Notes under the pieces: generated by a model | Seen by the model: the letters and a program-made list of their open reading frames with translations, nothing else | What the model was told of the DNA's origin: nothing | The model's database searches: none | Made by a program: the position numbers and the translations under genes | Shown: positions 1 through 6,870 of the stretch, one piece after another | Numbering within the stretch: position 1 is the stretch's first letter | Layout of the letters: each line of letters starts with the position of its first letter | Source of the DNA: Bacteroidales bacterium | Lineage (GTDB): Bacteria > Bacteroidota > Bacteroidia > Bacteroidales > UBA7960 | Direction of reading: 5' to 3' | NCBI GenBank assembly: GCA_007128045.1 | Contig: SKYG01000168.1 | Location: forward strand, 1 to 8,576 | DNA: 8,576 nucleotides

Positions 1-1161
1 AATCTTTTTTTCTGCAGGCAAAGAAAAGAAAAATGTTGAACCAATATCAGGCTCACTGGTAAACCATATCCTGCCACCCTGCTTCTCCGTAAACTCCTTA
101 CAGATCAGTAAACCCAACCCACTTCCCTTTTCGTCTTTAGTCCCATACGTACTCAACAAATGATCCTGCTGAAACAACCTGGGTTTACTCTCCTCACTAA
201 TCCCAACACCGGTATCAGCAACCGACACATGGTTCATATCATTTACCCGTTCAGAAGACAGGGTTATACGCCCCCCCCTGTTTACGTACTTGATGGCATT
301 TGACAACAGGTTCCTGATTATGCTATTTGTCATGTTCACATCTGACCAAACAACTACATCCTTTTCAATTGTATTGATCAATGCTACCCCCTTTTCACGG
401 GCAGCAGCCAACACCAGGTCTATATTCTCTTCAACAAGCTCAGAAAGCGCAATGTATTCAGGGTTATAGGTTAATTTGCCTGTTTGAGCCAAAGACCAAT
501 GCAGTAAATTATCAAGTAATGTATTAATCTTGTTAACTGATCTGTCAAGCTCAATGGCTAATTCCCGCAGTTCGTCCTTAGTCAATTCATTGATATCGCG
601 CTTGATAATTCTGGAGAAACTGGCAATAGATGCAAATGGATTTCTTAAATCATGCGAAATAATTGAAAACAGCTTGTCTCTCAGTGCATTGATTTCCTGA
701 AGCTTTTTGTTGGCCTGGATGATCTCCTCCTGTTTTTGCTCTAATTGCTGGTTGATTCTGGAAATATATCTAAGCTTCCTGTATAAAAGAAACAGAATAA
801 TAAAAACCAACAAAATAACCAGAATCAGAAATCTTCTCAGAACATCAAAACGATCCTGATAAACAGTAATCATATCAATGTCAGCAACCAAAATATTCTC
901 ATGGTAGTTATCTTGCACACCAGAAAACCCATATGTTTTATAAAAGACTGATGTATAAAAAACTGATGGTACGGAAAAGACATTGAAATCATCTATAGCC
1001 ATCCATAAAATGGCCTGTAGCCCGGAAGATTGACTATCCGGAATCACTATCCCTTTTCTGTCATCCTGTCGACCTGTCAGGGCATGACCCTCCATTCCCC
1101 AACTAAGGATGCAAAAACCCAGCAAACTCGAAATGATATAGATAAAGATGGTATTCCGCAC
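1..1161 (-). CDS. Membrane sensor histidine kinase (two-component system), C-terminus cut by window edge
   Basis: I translated this by hand; 387 codons are open to the window edge. Seen: an N-terminal signal-like hydrophobic stretch (residues 4-22), about 80 extracytoplasmic residues, one transmembrane helix (about 108-127, rich in L/I/V/F), a charged coiled-coil linker (about 128-160), an H-box with phospho-acceptor His169 (SHDLRNPF), an N-box (RNLLSNAIKY, Asn284 and Asn288), a G1 box (DTGVGI, 316-321) and a G2 box (GSGLGL, 346-351). The ATPase domain ends with GSTFFFSLP at the edge, so only a few residues are missing, unless a receiver domain follows. Start: the only initiator upstream of the signal sequence is GTG at 1161, preceded by AAAAGGA at 5-nt spacing; an in-frame stop lies at 1213-1215. 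An ATG start at codon 24 would destroy the signal sequence. A cognate response regulator is not visible. It lies divergent to nrfH; its ligand is unknown. A G8 run (271-278) sits inside the ATPase domain without breaking the frame. Confidence 0.9.
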   Translation of the reverse strand, partial: MRNTIFIYIISSLLGFCILSWGMEGHALTGRQDDRKGIVIPDSQSSGLQAILWMAIDDFNVFSVPSVFYTSVFYKTYGFSGVQDNYHENILVADIDMITVYQDRFDVLRRFLILVILLVFIILFLLYRKLRYISRINQQLEQKQEEIIQANKKLQEINALRDKLFSIISHDLRNPFASIASFSRIIKRDINELTKDELRELAIELDRSVNKINTLLDNLLHWSLAQTGKLTYNPEYIALSELVEENIDLVLAAAREKGVALINTIEKDVVVWSDVNMTNSIIRNLLSNAIKYVNRGGRITLSSERVNDMNHVSVADTGVGISEESKPRLFQQDHLLSTYGTKDEKGSGLGLLICKEFTEKQGGRIWFTSEPDIGSTFFFSLPAEKKI

Positions 1162-1321
1162 ATGAATCCTTTTATAAGCAAATATCTTAAAAAATACAAT
1201 AAGACAATCATATCAGATGTTAAATGAGCCACTTAACAGCCTTTCTTTTACAATAATCACCCCTATCTTATAATCGCACAAACCAAATAACCCCATATTT
1301 TAAAACCAATAAGTCAATAAA

Positions 1322-1356
1322 CAACTCAACAATTCAACAATTCAACAATTCAACAA
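1322..1356. repeat. 8-bp tandem repeat, unit CAATTCAA
   Basis: Three exact copies of CAATTCAA (1330-1337, 1338-1345, 1346-1353) are preceded by one variant copy, CAACTCAA (1322-1329), and followed by a partial CAA. There are no unique spacers, so it is a simple microsatellite-like repeat. It lies about 125 bp upstream of nrfH; copy-number change would alter spacing in the divergent promoter region. Confidence 0.9.
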
Positions 1357-1371
1357 ATAACTGCACTTTTT

Positions 1372-1401
1372 ATTTAGTCCAAACAAAAAGTTGGCCTAAA
1401 T
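1372..1401. promoter_or_regulatory. Imperfect inverted repeat upstream of nrfH, candidate operator or leader hairpin
   Basis: The left arm ATTTAGTCCAA (1372-1382) and right arm TTGGCCTAAAT (1391-1401) pair at 10 of 11 positions around an 8-base spacer; the single mismatch is 1378/1395. It lies 81 bp before the nrfH start codon and cannot be a terminator for the kinase, which runs the other way. Its symmetry and position suit a dimeric regulator site or a hairpin in the nrfHA leader. The regulator is unknown and function is inferred from position only. Confidence 0.45.
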
Positions 1402-1482
1402 CCGTAAAAGAAACATGACTAATCCTAATTATTTGTATATTTCGGTACGATTTATCTTATTAACATCAAGCCGTCGGGAAGT

Positions 1483-2103
1483 ATGTCATCAGTTAAAAAA
1501 CTAATCAATTGGATCGTACCTCCCTCAAACTGGAGAGTAACAGTAGTTATTTTATTGGGTATATTTTCCGGAATATTCCTCCTGGTCGTTCATATATCCA
1601 AAGCCACATCATACCTTTCTGACAAACCTGAAACATGCATTAACTGTCATGTGATGTACCCTCATTATGCATCCTGGGCTAAGAGCAGTCATGGTCAGGT
1701 AACCACATGTGTTGACTGCCATATACCTCAGGATAATTTTTTCAGGAAATACTATGTGAAAGGTACTGATGGCATGGCGCATACTACCTATTTCACATTC
1801 AGATGGGAACCTCAGGTCATTCAAATTAAAAGCAGAGGTGTGGGTGTTGTACAGGAAAACTGTATACGTTGCCACCTCGATCTTGTGGATATGGTGCAGT
1901 TGGTTGAAGTAACCGGAAAGACTGCTGCCATGGGAGACGGTAAGCTTTGCTGGGAGTGCCACAGGGAAACACCCCATGGAACAGTAAAAAGCCTGTCGGC
2001 AGCTCCTCACGCACTGGTAGAAAGATTGCCAACCGTTTTACCATCCTGGATCGAACAGCTTGTCAGACCATCACAGAAAAGAACCGACGCAATCCCAAAA
2101 TAA
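1483..2103 (+). CDS. nrfH: Cytochrome c nitrite reductase small subunit NrfH (tetraheme quinol dehydrogenase)
   Basis: NrfH is the membrane-anchored NapC/NirT-type cytochrome that oxidises menaquinol and passes electrons to NrfA. Seen in the 206 residues: one N-terminal transmembrane helix (about 19-37), then four CXXCH heme sites: CINCH (52-56), CVDCH (76-80), CIRCH (127-131) and CWECH (156-160). Met58 follows the first heme motif as HVM, matching the unusual Met ligand of heme 1 known in NrfH. The HRETPHG motif after heme 4 and the SLSAAPHA segment are typical of the family. About 30 residues follow with no further heme motif, a modest C-terminal extension. No strong Shine-Dalgarno is present, only GGGA four bases before the ATG. 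The gene is first in a pair with nrfA, 127 bp upstream of it. Confidence 0.95.
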   Translation: MSSVKKLINWIVPPSNWRVTVVILLGIFSGIFLLVVHISKATSYLSDKPETCINCHVMYPHYASWAKSSHGQVTTCVDCHIPQDNFFRKYYVKGTDGMAHTTYFTFRWEPQVIQIKSRGVGVVQENCIRCHLDLVDMVQLVEVTGKTAAMGDGKLCWECHRETPHGTVKSLSAAPHALVERLPTVLPSWIEQLVRPSQKRTDAIPK

Positions 2104-2159
2104 AACGAATACACAACAATCTATAAATCATGTATCCTGTTAATCTTCAATATGTTGGG

Positions 2160-2182
2160 CATCTCTCACTTCGTTCGAGATG
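2160..2182. repeat. Short stem-loop repeat in the nrfH-nrfA spacer
   Basis: CATCTC (2160-2165) and GAGATG (2177-2182) form a 6-bp stem around an 11-base loop. Read on the minus strand, the unit (TCTCGAACGAAGTGAGAGAT) resembles a short element I remember as dispersed in intergenic DNA of many Bacteroidota genomes; that recognition is from memory and was not checked. It sits 48 bp before the nrfA start and is probably transcribed in the nrfHA message. Confidence 0.5.
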
Positions 2183-2193
2183 ACAGGTGCTAA

Positions 2194-2218
2194 GCAACTC
2201 ATAACCCGCAACTCATAA
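2194..2218. repeat. 11-bp direct repeat with 14-bp period
   Basis: GCAACTCATAA occurs at 2194-2204 and again at 2208-2218, separated by CCC. It ends 12 bp before the nrfA start codon, where a ribosome binding site would lie; no Shine-Dalgarno is visible there. Function is unknown. Confidence 0.8.
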
Positions 2219-2230
2219 TCCTTACACCCT

Positions 2231-3676
2231 ATGAAAAGCATCAGAGAACTTACTGAAAAAAAACCATGGTTAAATTGGATTTTATTTTTTCTGACGGTAT
2301 TAATCGTTTTTGTAATAGGGCTATTTGCAGCCTCAATCATTGAACGCAGAAGTGAAGCCCAACTATATTTTCAAATGCTTCATCCTATTGCCGACTGGGA
2401 GCCTCGTAATGAAGTGTGGGGTGAAAACTTTCCAAGGCAGTACGAATCATATATGCTTACCAGAGATACCACCTTTGCAAGCAAATATGCCGGTTCTGTT
2501 ATGATAGATTATCTTGAAAAGTATCCGGAACTGGTGGTTATGTGGTCAGGATATGCATTTTCCAGGGACTACAACCAGGGGCGTGGGCATTATTACTCAG
2601 TAAAAGATGTTCATAACACCTTACGCACAGGGGTGCCTCAACCTGCAACTTGCTGGTCATGCAAAAGCCCTGATGTACCGCGCCTGATGAATGAGATGGG
2701 AGTTAGTGAGTTTTATGCATCAAGCTGGGCTGAAATCGGTCCGGAGATCAACAACCATATCGGTTGTCAGGACTGTCATGACCCTCAGACAATGAACCTG
2801 CGAATTACCAGACCCGCTCTTGTCGAAGCCTTTCAACGTCAGGGTATCGACATAAATGAGGCAACCCATCAGGAAATGAGGTCATTGGTATGCGCCCAAT
2901 GTCATGTCGAATATTATTTTAAAGGGGAAGGCAACTATCTTACCTTTCCATGGGATGAAGGATTCGCTGCCGAAGACATGGAATACTATTTTGATCAGGT
3001 ACAGCATGTCGACTGGGTTCATGGTCTGAGCAAAGCGCCTATGTTAAAAGCGCAACACCCTGATTATGAATTGTACATGACAGGCATACACGCGCAAAGA
3101 GGTGTCTCATGTGCCGACTGCCATATGCCATATAAACGAGAGGGAGGCATTAAATTCACCCACCATCATCTTCAAAGTCCGCTAAATGATGTCTCCGGTT
3201 CATGCCAGGTATGCCACAGAGAAAGTGAAGCAACCCTGATCGCCAATGTATACGACCGGCAGGAAAAGATCTCTGAATTGCGAAGAATCTCAGAGAAAAA
3301 CCTGGCCAGGTTACACATTGAGACCAAGACGGCATGGGATGCAGGAGCTAATGAAGCCGATATGGAAGAAATACTGCAATTGATCAGGCACGCACAGTGG
3401 CGCTGGGACTGGGTGGCTGCAGCCAACTCTATGGGGTTTCATTCGCCTGCAGAAGCACTGCGGGTGCTTGGAACATCAATACAAAAAGCACAGGAAGCCA
3501 GGATATTACTCACGTCGGTATTTCAGAAATATGGGGTAACATACCCAATAGATATGCCTGATATCAGCACCAAAGAAAAGGCGCAGGAATATATTGGTCT
3601 TGACATGGAACAACTAATCAGGAATAAAAACCAATGGAAAGAAGCGACCCTGCCTGGATGGATCAGCATGTTGTAG
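2231..3676 (+). CDS. nrfA: Ammonia-forming cytochrome c nitrite reductase NrfA (pentaheme, EC 1.7.2.2)
   Basis: NrfA performs the six-electron reduction of nitrite to ammonium in the periplasm. The protein is 481 residues, close to the E. coli enzyme. Seen: an N-terminal hydrophobic segment (14-36) acting as signal or anchor without an obvious cleavage motif. The catalytic heme has the diagnostic CXXCK site (CWSCK, 141-145, Lys145 as ligand). Four CXXCH sites follow: CQDCH (179-183), CAQCH (221-225), CADCH (294-298) and CQVCH (325-329). Family active-site residues are present: Arg132 (TLRTG), Tyr228 (HVEYYF) and His276 (KAQHP). The calcium ligands Glu227, Lys273 and Gln275 are kept, so it should be the calcium-containing type. 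The C-terminal RHAQWRWD and ISTKEKAQ motifs also match. Odd: Arg132 to Lys145 spans 13 residues against 20 in E. coli (R106-K126) and Wolinella (R114-K134). Heme ligation needs the cytochrome c biogenesis machinery, which is not in this window. Confidence 0.97.
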   Translation: MKSIRELTEKKPWLNWILFFLTVLIVFVIGLFAASIIERRSEAQLYFQMLHPIADWEPRNEVWGENFPRQYESYMLTRDTTFASKYAGSVMIDYLEKYPELVVMWSGYAFSRDYNQGRGHYYSVKDVHNTLRTGVPQPATCWSCKSPDVPRLMNEMGVSEFYASSWAEIGPEINNHIGCQDCHDPQTMNLRITRPALVEAFQRQGIDINEATHQEMRSLVCAQCHVEYYFKGEGNYLTFPWDEGFAAEDMEYYFDQVQHVDWVHGLSKAPMLKAQHPDYELYMTGIHAQRGVSCADCHMPYKREGGIKFTHHHLQSPLNDVSGSCQVCHRESEATLIANVYDRQEKISELRRISEKNLARLHIETKTAWDAGANEADMEEILQLIRHAQWRWDWVAAANSMGFHSPAEALRVLGTSIQKAQEARILLTSVFQKYGVTYPIDMPDISTKEKAQEYIGLDMEQLIRNKNQWKEATLPGWISML

Positions 3677-3697
3677 TCACCCGCATCAGGTACACAA

Positions 3698-3718
3698 TGT
3701 AAACTTTCTGCGGTTACA
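3698..3718 (+). terminator. Weak hairpin between convergent nrfA and Na/Pi transporter genes
   Basis: TGTAAAC (3698-3704) can pair with GGTTACA (3712-3718) with one internal mismatch around a 7-base loop, 22 bp after the nrfA stop codon. A short T5 run follows about ten bases later (3729-3733), so spacing is poor for an intrinsic terminator. The position between convergent genes makes termination plausible, but the structure is weak. Confidence 0.25.
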
Positions 3719-3747
3719 CAACAGCAACTTTTTCAGGGATATCATCA

Positions 3748-5448
3748 CTACTCTACATTTACCCCGGCAACCACTTCATAAATATTGAAGATGGTATCAC
3801 CGATTTTCTCGCACGAGGTGATGATCTTATTAAAGTAGAAGGCGCTTTTCACCTGGGCAGTACCGGATTCAATATCCTCTATAACAGTCTCCCTGATATT
3901 ATCACGAAATTCATTGATCCTATGCTCGTTATCAATAGCTTGTTGCAGGTCATTGCGGGCTCCCAGCTCACTTTTCCTCAGGCTCTGGATCATTAACTCA
4001 AAAGCATCATTGGTTAGTTTGAACATCTCAAACAGATCACTGCGCTGTGCCGGTGTAAAATAGACCCCCTCTTCTTTCTTCTTTGACAATATGGTAGACA
4101 TCTTAAAGCACACATCGCCAATTTTCTCAACCTCACTGCAAATAATCCGTAAACGACGCAATTCCTCAGAGGCATGCTGGCTAAGTTGCTTTTGAGATAC
4201 TTTAATTAGAAACGTGGTAATCTCTACTTCAACCCTGTCAGTAATCTCTTCATACTTACTCACCCGCTCCAGAATCTCCTGAAATTCCTTTTTATCAGTT
4301 TCTACCACCAAGGCAGGGATGAAGTTGAACATTCTGTGTGACAATTCACAAAATTTATACACCTCCTTTTTTGCCTGAAACAGAGAAAGCTCAGCCATAT
4401 GCAGAAAGCCGCTGCTGAAATACTCCAGCTGTGGACGCTCAAATTTAAGCCCTTTGGAGGGCAATACAAATTCTACTGCTATCACAAAATATTTGATAAA
4501 ACCGATTAGGAGAAATGTATTTAGAATATTAAAAACAGAATGGAATACAGATAAGCCAATAGGTACCATCAGGGGATTTTGGAAAGGAGAGGATAGCCCG
4601 GATTCTATCATAAAATAATCAATCTGGCCAAGGAAGAACCTTAAAAACACAAGCATCCATATCACACCAAAAACATTGAAAATTGTATGGGCAAAGGCCG
4701 TACGTTTAGCATATACATTCCCTACCAGGGCAGCCAGATTGGCAGTAATGGTTGTGCCAATGTTCTCGCCAAGCACAATGGCTGCACCATGTTCAAAGCC
4801 AATCCAACCATTATTACACATTACAAGTGTTAAAGCCATGGTTGCACTTGACGATTGCAATACAATGGTCAGTAAGGTACCCAATCCTAAGAATATGAAG
4901 GTACTGTAAACCCCATATTCTGTAAGATGTTGCAATGAGGCAAACAGTTCGGGGTTATTTTGCAGATCAGGAACAGAGTCCCTTAAGAACTGCAATCCAA
5001 GAAACAACAGGGCAAATCCAAGAAATGTCTGACCCATCGAATTAAACCGCTCCTTAGACATCATCAACAACGGAAAGCTAATACCTATTAAAGGCAGGGA
5101 AAGAGCCGCTATGTTCAACTTAAACCCCAGCAAAGAGATCAGCCAGGCTGTGGTAGTCGTTCCAATATTGGCGCCCATGATCACGCCAATGGACTGCACC
5201 AGGTTAAGCAGACCAGCATTGACAAAGCTTACTACCATCACGGTTGATGCAGAAGATGATTGCACAAGGGTGGTTAACAAAAAACCGGTCAGCACACCCA
5301 TGTACCGGTTAGAGGTCATGGCGCTTAGAATTGACCGCATCTTGTCGCCCGCCAACTTCTGTATGCCCTCACTCATCGTCTTCATCCCAAAAAGGAAAAG
5401 ACTAAGTGAGCCAAAGAGAGTCAGAAGCTGAAACAAAGAAATACCCAT
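3748..5448 (-). CDS. Na+/phosphate cotransporter family protein with C-terminal PhoU-like domain
   Basis: This is an inner-membrane protein of the Na/Pi cotransporter (NptA/PhoU-domain) family, predicted to move phosphate with sodium. Some bacterial members act in Pi export or have other roles, so direction is uncertain. Seen in 566 residues: hydrophobic segments from residue 4 to about 330, containing two inverted-repeat halves, each with the family signature QSSSA (63-67 and 198-202) and a following GANIGTT (92-98) or GENIGTT (227-233). A soluble helical domain from about 345 to 560 resembles PhoU and carries two EKIGD motifs (441-445 and 547-551), matching the repeated ExxxD metal-binding motif of PhoU. 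Length is usual for the two-domain form. It is convergent with nrfA and 111 bp downstream of a secreted nuclease-like gene on the same strand. No Shine-Dalgarno is evident before the ATG. Confidence 0.9.
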   Translation of the reverse strand: MGISLFQLLTLFGSLSLFLFGMKTMSEGIQKLAGDKMRSILSAMTSNRYMGVLTGFLLTTLVQSSSASTVMVVSFVNAGLLNLVQSIGVIMGANIGTTTTAWLISLLGFKLNIAALSLPLIGISFPLLMMSKERFNSMGQTFLGFALLFLGLQFLRDSVPDLQNNPELFASLQHLTEYGVYSTFIFLGLGTLLTIVLQSSSATMALTLVMCNNGWIGFEHGAAIVLGENIGTTITANLAALVGNVYAKRTAFAHTIFNVFGVIWMLVFLRFFLGQIDYFMIESGLSSPFQNPLMVPIGLSVFHSVFNILNTFLLIGFIKYFVIAVEFVLPSKGLKFERPQLEYFSSGFLHMAELSLFQAKKEVYKFCELSHRMFNFIPALVVETDKKEFQEILERVSKYEEITDRVEVEITTFLIKVSQKQLSQHASEELRRLRIICSEVEKIGDVCFKMSTILSKKKEEGVYFTPAQRSDLFEMFKLTNDAFELMIQSLRKSELGARNDLQQAIDNEHRINEFRDNIRETVIEDIESGTAQVKSAFYFNKIITSCEKIGDTIFNIYEVVAGVNVE

Positions 5449-5495
5449 ATCTGTTTACGCTTTATCAGTAATTCAAGTCACCATCCAAAGAAAAT

Positions 5496-5503
5496 CAAAA
5501 TTA
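5496..5503 (-). promoter_or_regulatory. Possible -7 box for the Na/Pi transporter gene
   Basis: On the minus strand this reads TAATTTTG, an exact match to the Bacteroidota -7 consensus TAnnTTTG, about 48 bp before the start codon. No -33 TTTG is found at the usual spacing, and such 8-mers arise by chance in AT-rich DNA. Confidence 0.25.
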
Positions 5504-5559
5504 AATAAATCGTTGGTTAACATGACTCCATAATACTGCATTTTATCAACAATATGTAT

Positions 5560-6870
5560 CTAATATTTCAACAACCTCTCGGTTTCAATCAGTTCACTCC
5601 CTCTGATAACCTGAATAATATACAAACCTGCTGGCACAAACGACACATCATACGTAAAAGAACGCATTTGTGGATGCAAATAAATCTGATCGGATAAAAC
5701 AATTGTGCCATAAACAGACAAAACACGGATTGTGTAGCTACCCTCTTCTGCTGATAGGCTAAGACGCAATTCATTTGAAACGGGATTTGACAGATTCAAC
5801 ATGGGCAAACTCACTGGTTCAAAAGCGTAAGTTGACCTGCCACCGATATATAAATCAAGTAAAACTGGTAAATGATCGGAAGTATCATAAAGGGCTTGAA
5901 TTATCTCTTCCGGCTCACTGTAATTGGGCGGATCAATCAGTGACTCATCCAGCCTTTGTCCGTCCTGGCCCAATGTCCGGTATGAATCAACGACATACTG
6001 AATACCTTTATTTCCTTCCAACACATCCCTTGACACCAGAATCTGATCAAATCGATCATCCATACCTCCACTGACAAAACAGCCGACTGGATATTTCCTG
6101 GTACTTTGTGTGTGATATAGAGCCATATCCGGATTATCGATCCATACACCGGGCTTGTCTATAGGATCGTAAAACCTGATCTCCTCATTAGGGTGGTAGG
6201 TAATCAGACCATATGCCTGCTCATACGACGATTTCATATTAAAATCGCCCATAAACAGCAGGTTTCCACGAGGTCCATTCTGAGAAATATAGGCCATTGC
6301 AATCTGAATTTCCGTCAGACGTGTTGTTTGATCGGCATTACTGCTGCCTGCTTTCAGATGAGCCACAATACAGGTTAGAAAAGTTGTATCTCCCTGTATC
6401 AGAAACTCATCCTTAACGTATAGTGTATACATATTAATGTCACGAACCTCATTTGAGATCACTGCCTCATGATGAATTCCAAACAGGTCATCCCTGTAAT
6501 ACAGCATGTTTACAATTGTGGTGTTTCTGGTATTGGTGTAGGTGGCTCTGCTGTATTCAGGAGTAACAGGTTGACTCCTATCAGAATTATAATTCAACAC
6601 CTCATGTAATATCCGATCAGCATTATGCTCTCCCCTACCCAGTTCATTCACCGCGAAAATGTCTGGTTGTGTATGACTGATGATTTTCCTTAGGTTAATG
6701 TCTTTCTTATCAACATTATTATTGGTGGAGGTACAAAAAGATGTGTTGATACCATAATACAATAGATTATATACCATAACGGTTATGGTGTCAGTGGAAG
6801 CTTGACCAATCCTGGCATATATGCCAACAAGAATAAAAATTACAGCCAAAAACCTGATGATATATAACAT
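5560..6870 (-). CDS. Secreted endonuclease/exonuclease/phosphatase-family protein with T9SS sorting domain
   Basis: This is an EEP-fold (DNase I/exonuclease III/phosphatase superfamily) hydrolase predicted to be exported and delivered to the surface or medium by type IX secretion; the true substrate is unknown. Seen in 436 residues: a signal peptide with a hydrophobic core at about 3-18 and likely cleavage near 24-25. The EEP domain (about 27-341) has Asn35 (VYNLLYYG), Glu76 (VNELG), His171 (VAHLKAG), GDFN (208-211), DDRFDQI (271-277) and SDH (331-333), so the usual metal and catalytic residues are all present. The C-terminal 75 residues or so form a T9SS type A sorting domain: NPVSNELRL at 362-370, then VYGTIVLS, then PAGLYIIQV (413-421), ending in ERLLKY. 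The protein could be a DNase, an RNase or a phosphatase; extracellular DNA degradation is a reasonable guess only. It lies between enolase and the Na/Pi transporter, all on the minus strand, with its own upstream gap. Confidence 0.88.
   Translation of the reverse strand: MLYIIRFLAVIFILVGIYARIGQASTDTITVMVYNLLYYGINTSFCTSTNNNVDKKDINLRKIISHTQPDIFAVNELGRGEHNADRILHEVLNYNSDRSQPVTPEYSRATYTNTRNTTIVNMLYYRDDLFGIHHEAVISNEVRDINMYTLYVKDEFLIQGDTTFLTCIVAHLKAGSSNADQTTRLTEIQIAMAYISQNGPRGNLLFMGDFNMKSSYEQAYGLITYHPNEEIRFYDPIDKPGVWIDNPDMALYHTQSTRKYPVGCFVSGGMDDRFDQILVSRDVLEGNKGIQYVVDSYRTLGQDGQRLDESLIDPPNYSEPEEIIQALYDTSDHLPVLLDLYIGGRSTYAFEPVSLPMLNLSNPVSNELRLSLSAEEGSYTIRVLSVYGTIVLSDQIYLHPQMRSFTYDVSFVPAGLYIIQVIRGSELIETERLLKY

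Larger units (their letters stand above)
1162..1482. other. Divergent intergenic region between sensor kinase and nrfHA
   Basis: This is 321 bp of AT-rich DNA that must hold the promoters of both the kinase and nrfHA. I see no convincing ORF or RNA gene. It contains an 8-bp tandem repeat and an imperfect 30-bp inverted repeat, listed separately. The nearest thing to a Bacteroidota -7 box (TAnnTTTG) for nrfH is TATATTTC at 1436-1443, one base off, with no matching -33 TTTG at normal spacing, so no promoter is called. I saw no Crp/Fnr-type TTGA-N6-TCAA site. Confidence 0.6.

Noticed and set aside
1030..1227. Plus-strand ORF of 65 codons left of nrfH
   Set aside because: It lies opposite the start of the histidine kinase, whose reading frame has clear signal-peptide character; this is an antisense shadow.
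1322..1356. Tandem repeat as a possible CRISPR or iteron array
   Set aside because: The unit is only 8 bp with no spacers and just four copies, and no replication or cas gene is nearby. It is a simple sequence repeat.
1609..2010. Minus-strand ORF of 133 codons inside nrfH
   Set aside because: It is antisense to a gene with four heme motifs and has no coherent domain features.
2140..2340. Minus-strand ORF of 66 codons across the nrfH-nrfA spacer
   Set aside because: It overlaps the nrfA signal-anchor codons and the repeat, and has no recognisable protein features.
5111..5431. Plus-strand ORF of 106 codons opposite the Na/Pi transporter
   Set aside because: The opposite strand encodes the conserved QSSSA and GANIGTT motifs over the same bases, so this is a shadow.
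6433..6472. The peptide VISNEVRD in the secreted nuclease (residues 137-144) also appears when the nrfH-nrfA spacer repeat is read on the minus strand, hinting at a repeat inserted in the gene
   Set aside because: The DNA of the two sites differs at many synonymous-type positions, and this part of the EEP domain fits the family pattern (a xDxRDIN-Y-LY stretch). The match looks like chance, not an insertion.
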